A stretch of DNA of 64,000 bases, from assembly GCA_036346275.1 (NCBI GenBank), contig CM070723.1, positions 52,220,743-52,284,742 on the forward strand. The letters run 5' to 3'. Source of the DNA: Otatea glauca (lineage: Eukaryota > Streptophyta > Magnoliopsida > Poales > Poaceae). A model generated the notes under the pieces. The model made no database searches. It was not told where the DNA came from and worked only from the letters and a program-made list of their open reading frames with translations. Positions 58,201 to 64,000 of the stretch are shown here, one piece after another; positions within the stretch are counted from its first letter, which is position 1, and the number at the start of each line of letters is the position of its first letter. The position numbers and the translations under genes are program-made.

Positions 58201-59946
58201 GGCGACCATGGCATGGGAGCTGGTGGTGGGAGACAGTGGGTAGAGATCGCCCGTACTATTGCACCTGGTGAGGAGACTCCCGGTCCGAAGATCCTTCACA
58301 GAGAGACCATAGGGATCAAATTCAACGGAACAATTATTGTCAGTGGTGAAACGGCGAACAGAAACTAGGTTTTTGATAATAGGGGGACTGACTAGAATAT
58401 TCCGAAGAAAAAGAGGACCATGAGGAGTAAAAAAATGGGTTGAGCCAGTGGAGGTAACAGGAAGTAAAGAACCATTGCCAACAATGATGCTAGAAGGGGT
58501 AGATGATGACGGAGAATAAGCACGGGAGAGGATACCGGCGTCGGAGGTCATGTGGCTGCTCGCACCCGAGTCCATGTACCACTCTGTTGACGGCGGCGGC
58601 GTCAAGGAAACAGTGCTGAAGGCGTTGGCGAGAGTGGCCTGATCCCATCCACTGGGTTGATGGAGGACAGGGGGCCCGCCCAACACGCCTGGGCCGCCTG
58701 GGGTGTATGGACCAGAAGCCTGGTAGGGCCATATCTTTGGAGGAGGGACCGGCCCAGAGGCAGAAGGTGAGCCGACCCACCCGGCAGATGCACAGAGCCC
58801 GTGAGATGGTGGCCCAGCATGGCGTGGAGCGCCGGGGAAGCCGCCAGGAGGGCGAGGTGCGCAGGCCGGCCACACCTGGACGGTTCCTGTCCAGGGGTTG
58901 AAGAAGGACGGCGGCCAGCCACCGGTTTGCGGCACGGAGCCACCTGTCTGCGGTGCGGAGTCACCATCTTTGGAGCGGTTGTTGCGGCGGCGGCGATTGT
59001 TGGGACGATTGCCACCGGCCGTGGAGGATGAGCCGCCCCTGCCGCCAGCGAAAGGCTGGGCAGGGCGCGACGGACCACCGGCACCACCCGTGCCTGCCGC
59101 GAGGAGCGCCGAGGGTGTGCCGGCGTGGTCAGCGAGGGTGATCTCCTCCAGAAGAAGTTCATTGCGAACGGCGTCGAAGGAGGGGAACGGCGTCTGTCGG
59201 CGTAGAGAAGTCATGTGCAGGAAGCGCCCGTTGAGACCACGAAGCGTTGCAAGAACGAGAGTGCGATCTCGAACCGGCTCGCCCAGGTCACCAAGTTGAT
59301 CTGCCATGGTCTTGAGTTTGCGGCAATAGTCAGAAATTGAAAGATCACCTTGGAGAAATGTGCGAAACTGGGCGTCGAGGAGCATGGCCCGGGTTTCTTT
59401 GTTGCCGAGGAATGCGTCTTCAAGCTTCATCCAGACAACACGACTGGTGGCTCCGGGCGTCATAACAGTCTCGAGGAGGCCGGCGGAGATGGTGCCAAAC
59501 AACCAAGAGAGGACGACGCAGTCCAAGTGCTTCCATGGGGCGTCATCGGGAAAAGCGTCGTCGGAGAGAACATGATCGGTGAGCGCATACCTGCCGAGGG
59601 TGATGAGGTGCAAGCCGCGCCACTTGGAGTAGGTGGTGGAGCCGAGCTCGAGGACGACGGGGATCAACGAACGGATGTTCGTCACGGCGACGGCCTGTGC
59701 ATGAAGATTGGCGATGAGGACTGCATCAGTCGCAGCGACAACCGCGCGGTGCTCGGTATCGGCTTGCTCAGCATCACGACGCCGCTGCTGTTCGGCTGCG
59801 CGTTCATTGGCACGGCGTTGTTCGGCCTCGAGATGAAGCCGGTCCTCCTCGGCGCGGGCGGCAACACTGGATCGCAGCTGGGCGACCTCGGCACGGAGCC
59901 TCTCCAGCTCCGCCTGGTCACCAGGCGCGATGAGGTCGCCGGCCAT
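55200..59946 (-). pseudogene. Copia gag-pol polyprotein, frameshifted
   Basis: A 980-aa reading runs from ATG 59946 to 57004. It has gag with an N-terminal coiled coil (RLRAEVAQLRSSVAARAEED), protease YMDSGASSHMTSD, pre-integrase HRRLGHLDADALHYL with a zinc-binding CHACQLGRH, and integrase HCDLW..CDNGREFDN. A local shift replaces the family wording after QQNGK and returns at PPQFWVEAL. Pol then moves frame: at 56928-56497 the start of reverse transcriptase (GKWVFRHKLHPDGSLDRYKA), near 56180 the catalytic YVDD, and at 56103-55174 RNase H (YTDADWADCPDTRKSTSGYG, SSAEAEYRAVANG). At least three frameshifts in pol mean no active enzyme set. Gag, protease and most of integrase are open. Confidence 0.9.
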
Positions 59947-60006
59947 AGTTGGGAAGGCGGAAGCGAGAAAGAAATTAGGTCACAGGAGCAACGCTATCTG
60001 ATACCA

Positions 60007-60170
60007 TGAAAGTAGAGAATATCTCACACAATAAATATTACAGGAGAGAGGCGGCTAGACATATATAGCACACGTTACAATAGAAAGGAAAGAGATCAAT
60101 CTAATGCCTAGAATCATGCCTCCTGCCGATATGCTGATGCATGCAGCGCATGCATCGTATATGGCTAACA
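60007..60170 (-). repeat. 5' LTR of the 5.1-kb copia element
   Basis: 164-bp LTR that would start transcription leftward; followed by the GTTAG duplication in the host gag. Confidence 0.92.
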
Positions 60171-60675
60171 GTTAGTACTGTAGGGAACCATGGAGTCCAA
60201 CCCATAGGTGTAAGGTCAAAAGAGTACTCCATGCCCTATTGATGAGAGAAGGGGAAGAAAACATTGCTAATGTGTAGGAACAAATAATAGAGCTTGAGTA
60301 TGTCTCTGCTCCTGGCAGCCCAGGAATTGTGCAACCACAAGATAACTCTGAACACTTGTTGATATTGCAGCATGTAGCAAAAGGGATGATTGGACCTGCC
60401 ACTTTCACCTTGATAACCAAAATTGGAGGTCAAAGGGCAGTGGCATTAGTGGACAGTGGTAGCACCAATTCATTCATGGATTATGAACTGGCTATTAAAG
60501 TTGACTGCAAATTAAATTATGGAATTGTCAAGAAGGTGGATGTAGCTGGAGGTGGAGAACTACGAACTGATGCTCAAGTCAACCAAATTAATTATGTGAT
60601 CCAAGGGGTGAATTTCTGTAACACTTTGAAGTTGCTATCTTTGAAAAGTTATGATATTATATTGGGTGCAGACTA

Positions 60676-60902
60676 GATATTTGAACATAGCCCGATTGGG
60701 TAAGTTCTGAGGCAAAGAAGTATATCTTTGTGTAAAGATGGTGAAGTATTGTACTATCGGGACTAGATTTCCAAATCCGAACCCTTTATGTGTAACCTGT
60801 GCTAGTCACACACAGTGAAAACAGTGATGATAGCACATCCATATCACAAATCAAATAATATTAATTAAGCAAAAAGGTATCAGCCTTATGCCCAATTATT
60901 AC
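60676..60902. other. Tail of the gypsy-type remnant
   Basis: After the protease stop the same frame continues to resemble the family (FEHSPIG, then RQRSISLCKDGEVLYYRD) with stops, then loses similarity. No LTR is recognised before the hAT insertion at 60903. Confidence 0.4.
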
Positions 60903-62586
60903 TAGGGATGAAAATGGAACGGAAACTTTCCGATTGTTCTGGAGGAAAACGGAAGACTATTTTCGAAAACGGAATCGAAAAGTGTTGGTACGAAAACGAA
61001 ATCGGAATTTTTTCCCCGAAAACGGAAACAGGAGAGCCAATCCCGACGAAAACGAAAACGGAACGGAATTTTCGTATAATTCTAATCGGAAATTCCAAAC
61101 CGCACAGAGGAGTCTCCTCCCATCCATCAATGGCGGCTGCCACGTCCTTCGTCACGCTGGTAACTGAGCTACCCTCCTGACCTGTCCTCCTCCTTGGTGG
61201 CCTCCCGAGCTCTGAATCCTTCTCTTGCGCTGCTGTTCTTGCAGACCATCGCGCGCCCGATGGGACACCGGGCCCTGCTCGCCTCCAAGGCCCCACGCCG
61301 CTCCGCGGCAGCTGCCTCCCCTCCCCGGTCGTCTCCTTCTCCGGAGCCTTCGCGCCTTCGCCCCCAGACCCGCGCGCACTTCGTCACCTCCGCCAGCACC
61401 AAGCCCAAGGTGGGATCCGTACCTGCCTACTGGGGGCTGCAACTTTTCCCCTCTTTGCTAGAACTAGTACTCCAATTTAATAAGACCGCTGAATTGCAAT
61501 CTAGCTTGGCCCTGCAGACATGTGTGTCTTTGTGCGTGAAGATTCATTCATGTACATGCATGTCAAAATTAAGCCACCATTTCAACTTTCTGGAAACAAA
61601 ATATACACTTCGTCTTCGTGGTGTTGATGCAGTTCTTGCTTGCAAACACAGGAAGCAGAACTTCAGTCCAAAATCACAAACAAGGTGTACTTTGACATAA
61701 GTATAGGAAACCCTGTCAGGAAGGATGTTGGAAGGATTGCCATTGGGTTGTATGGGGATAATGTTCCCCAAACCGTAGAGAACATCCGTGCTCTTTGCAC
61801 TGGTACAAGGGACCATTGGAGCTCTCTTCTGTTATGCTATCTTTATAGAATATGATTGCCCTGATGAGGTGCTTGACAAGTTGTTTTCTTTTTGAAGGAG
61901 AGAAAGGGTTTGAATACAAGGGATCCAGTTTCCACTGTATCATTAAGGATTTCATGATCCAGGGAGGAGACTTTGACAAGGGCAACGTATGTGTTTAATT
62001 ACTTCCACTAATTCTAGTTTGTTGCACTGGCGCGTCTTTATGCCATCTTACAGATTATATTAAGAGAGGTGAATGACTATCAACACATGCTACCATGCAA
62101 ATACCTTTGCTCACAATATCGAACGAATTCATGTATTTATTGTACAACTGCACTTGTTTCATCTTTTTTTATTATTATTATGGCCAAATATTTATCTTCT
62201 ATTTTGGGGTTGTTGAAATGTAGTTTTAATAAGCATTGGGCGTATAGAAAGAAAGAAAATTTGTCCTGTACTCAGTCAAGGCCTCAAGGCCTAACCCACC
62301 GCGCCACACATGCATTTAGCCATTTAGATTTCATCTCTACACCAAGCCACCAACCCTAGGTGTGGTCTACAATTCTACGTTTGGATAGATCATGTACTAT
62401 GTTCTTGTGAAATTCTTCGCTTTCGTTTCCGTATCCACTTCGTTCTGTTCCGTATCCGTTTTTGACACTATCTATTTCCGTATCCGTTTCCGGGGTTTCC
62501 GATCTCGTTACCGTTACCGATAAAAAATGTGGAAACGGAAATGGAACAGTCATTTACCGATCATTTCCTTTCCGTTTTCATCCCTA
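60903..62586 (+). mobile_element. Ac/Ds-like hAT element carrying cyclophilin exons (Pack-type)
   Basis: Starts TAGGGATGAAAATGGAACGG and ends CCTTTCCGTTTTCATCCCTA; the first 11 bases equal the Ac right-end form TAGGGATGAAA. The 8-bp duplication ATTATTAC is perfect (60895-60902, 62587-62594). Subterminal regions are dense in AAACGGAA / TTCCGTTTC motifs, the type bound by Ac transposase. It has no transposase; the interior is a genomic piece of a nuclear gene for a plastid cyclophilin with introns retained. Confidence 0.93.
61130..61986 (+). pseudogene. CYP20-2: Captured 5' half of a chloroplast cyclophilin (CYP20-2-like) gene
   Basis: Four exons with GT-AG borders and compatible phases: 61130-61159, 61245-61409, 61652-61802, 61898-61986 (145 codons, no stop). 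Exons 1-2 encode a Ser/Ala/Arg-rich plastid transit peptide starting MAAATSFVTL. Exons 3-4 encode SKITNKVYFDISIGNPV, RIAIGLYGDNVPQTVENIRA, LCTGEKGFEYKGSSFH and DFMIQGGDFDKGN, the first half of the peptidyl-prolyl isomerase fold; wording fits CYP20-2. The rest (WLDGRHVVFG region) is absent. The catalytic FHR has become FHC, so isomerase activity is not expected. Reading frame and splice sites are still intact, which suggests recent capture or little time since it. The donor gene is not in the window. Confidence 0.85.
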
Positions 62587-62594
62587 ATTATTAC

Positions 62595-64000
62595 AAATAA
62601 ACAGCCTTATGGCTTGAGTTCAATAAAGTAGCTGCAGAAACGAAATAACAGTAGCAGGATAAGCCCATCTATTTGCCCAATAGACAATTGACTGGGGTTC
62701 GTGTCCTAGCAATCCGGATCACCTTCGTCGTAACCACAAGCAAAGAACTCGTAGTCACCTTCAGCTTCTGCACACTCTTCTGTGGAAAGTTGGGATGTTG
62801 CAAGGGTGAGCACAAAATGTACTCCGCAATCTTGGAGATATAATGCATTATAACTATATGCAAGGCTAAACAATTGAAGGCATAATATGGCTCTTTTAGC
62901 ATAAAGCAAAATTTAACTTTAAATACAACTAGTAATTCCACAAAGCATTATTTGACCGAAATGTAATAGTATAATAATTGATTTTGATGTGACAACTATA
63001 ACAGGTTCTATCTACCTGACTGGCTCCTTCTGCCAAACTATAACCTGAGAGTTTCATCTACTCACTAATTCCCAAACCATCATTTTCATTTAAAATAAAA
63101 CTATAAAATCTACAATGTGCAAGCGTACCTCGTCTGCCTTTGACCGTGGGCACGACTACTTAAGTAGTTTTAACTCTATATAGTGTGTACAGCTTTACCC
63201 ACAAGACATGATCATCTCTTATTGCCAAGTTATTAACACACTTCCTTTGATGTGTCGGCAGAGAGATCATGATAAGGCATTTACAATGTACAACTCCGTT
63301 ATTAACCTCGCCCGCTAAGGTTTCACCGCTGAAGGGTTCAATCTGCCCAGTCGAAAGCCCCCTCTTGCGCCTGCCTTCATCTGGCATCCACCAATTGACG
63401 AAGCTAATAACAAGACGCATAAATTAATTAGCCAGGTTGTACCCATATAGACTTGTGGTTGTATAGTAGTCCTTGGTTTATGATAACACACCCTTAGGTC
63501 CTTAATTGACTAGGGCGGAACATTCACTTTACAAGATTTCGTGCTTTCTGCACCCGCCAAACATCCATACGCCATGGTCTAAACCATTTTTCCTCTTTAT
63601 TTTTAAATAACAGTAGCAACACCAATTGCCACAACTTCACAAATAAGTTTAAACAATGTTTGAAATAATTTCCATAATGACATAATATCGAAACGCTTAA
63701 GCTGGACTAAGCAATTCTACTATCTCATGATACTCTACTTTATATCACAAAATAAAATAGCTAAATATCATCTAGGGTGACAAAGATTCGACATAATCAA
63801 TACCAATGAGGGTATAACAAATTTTGGAATTTAACTATACCTTAAAACTATATTTAAAGTACATTGCATAAAAGTAAGCATGCATAATTTAAAACAACAA
63901 AAGCATTTTATAAAATTTAGGATCAACATGTTCAAGGAAGACTTGCCTTTGTTGCCTCCTGCTGGTTCTACCTCTATCTGATGATTCGACTGAGCTTTGA
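62595..64000 (-). other. Possible 3' exons of an unidentified minus-strand gene
   Basis: Three exon-like stretches on the minus strand: about 64000-63946 (ESSDRGRTSRRQQR), 63413-63311 (after TTATTAG: FVNWWMPDEGRRKRGLSTGQ.., ending GCGGGCGAG|GTTAAT) and about 62780-62709 (after TTTCCACAG: ECAEAEGDYEFFACGYDEGD.DC, stop). The phase of the last two does not match directly, so an exon may be missing between them or the last exon may be read in another open frame. I do not recognise the protein. The area may equally be decayed. The remainder is AT-rich without signal. Confidence 0.25.

Larger units (their letters stand above)
55067..60170 (-). mobile_element. Ty1-copia LTR retrotransposon, 5.1 kb, nested in gypsy-type gag
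   Basis: LTRs at 55067-55229 and 60007-60170 begin TGAAAGTAGAGAATATC and end TAACA. The 5-bp duplication GTTAG is perfect (55062-55066, 60171-60175). On the minus strand TGGTATCAGATAGCG (complement of 59992-60006) is the initiator-Met primer site next to the 60007 LTR. The order gag, protease, integrase, reverse transcriptase, RNase H defines copia. The LTRs are the same except for the last few bases (ATATTAACA versus ATGGCTAACA), so insertion was recent. Confidence 0.95.
53853..60675 (+). pseudogene. Ty3-gypsy-type gag-protease remnant, split by a copia element
   Basis: Left part: a first reading from ATG 53853 (coiled-coil-like, stops 53970), then gag at 54036-54491 and 54492-55066. An in-frame TAA at 54489 separates INWLK from CEKFFEISS, and the core reads ARVYEKAAAAKR after CDRFSEATSHDAVEALQ. 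Right part resumes at 60171 with the protease: ALVDSGSTNSFMD holds the DSG active-site triad (D-S-G), and the domain ends SYDIILGAD at 60675 with a stop. Reverse transcriptase, RNase H and integrase are missing. Gag packages RNA and protease cuts the polyprotein; both are inactive here because of stops and the insertion at 55067-60170. Confidence 0.78.

Noticed and set aside
58898..60009. Plus-strand open readings (133 and 219 aa) opposite the copia gag
   Set aside because: Antisense shadows of the polyprotein without family resemblance.
1..64000. CRISPR arrays, operons, ribosome binding sites or other prokaryotic features
   Set aside because: The repeats present are transposon ends, LTRs and tandem repeats, and the genes are split by introns; nothing prokaryotic is seen.
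1..64000. tRNA or rRNA genes
   Set aside because: The tRNA-Met-like strings found (8113-8124, 53621-53633, near 59992-60006) are retrotransposon primer sites, not tRNA genes; no cloverleaf or rRNA sequence was recognised by eye.

Overview
The window looks like nuclear DNA of a grass (Poaceae). The genes are split by GT-AG introns, their first exons are GC-rich, grass-type Stowaway and Tourist MITEs are present, and most of the rest is nested transposons. A panicoid or other PACMAD grass is my inference; the species cannot be read from the sequence. There are no bacterial or organellar features.

Three host genes look intact, all on the minus strand. (1) 16345-20317 is a seven-exon mitochondrial-type DEAD-box RNA helicase of the RH53/RH9 (PMH) group, 606 aa. 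(2) 27963-29909 is a four-exon patatin-related phospholipase of the pPLAIII class, 469 aa, in which the catalytic serine motif is replaced by G-x-G-x-G. (3) 38333-42446 is a three-exon LRR receptor-like pseudokinase, 1066 aa, that I recognise as the grass counterpart of GHR1, a regulator of stomatal closure. A broken gene resembling cadmium-induced protein AS8 lies at 3784-4354. A possible, unidentified minus-strand gene enters from the right edge (about 62709-64000).

The remainder is mobile DNA, much of it with readable ends and target-site duplications (TSDs). The hAT superfamily dominates: Ac/Ds-like elements (2871-3421, 21037-24004, 60903-62586), a Tip100-like element with a decayed transposase (8741-12647), a family of about 1.47 kb present three times (4355-5830, 24985-27261, 50804-52274), and two short hAT MITEs (44418-44793, 48569-49076). 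CACTA-like elements lie at 1-1450 (cut by the window edge), 31517-32826 and about 33330-36057. LTR elements are a gag-only copia (6706-8500) and a complete but frameshifted copia (55067-60170) inserted in the gag-pro remnant of a gypsy-type element (53620-60680). A candidate Helitron lies at 13170-14987. Stowaway, Tourist, Mutator-like and other MITEs fill several gaps.

The most interesting content is gene capture. The hAT element at 60903-62586 carries four spliceable exons of a chloroplast cyclophilin (CYP20-2-like). Two copies of one CACTA-like family (1-1450 and 33330-36057) carry a piece of an IDN2/FDM gene, a component of RNA-directed DNA methylation, and the better copy also contains a long hairpin. 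The 2.97-kb Ds-like element at 21037 holds unidentified exon-like segments.
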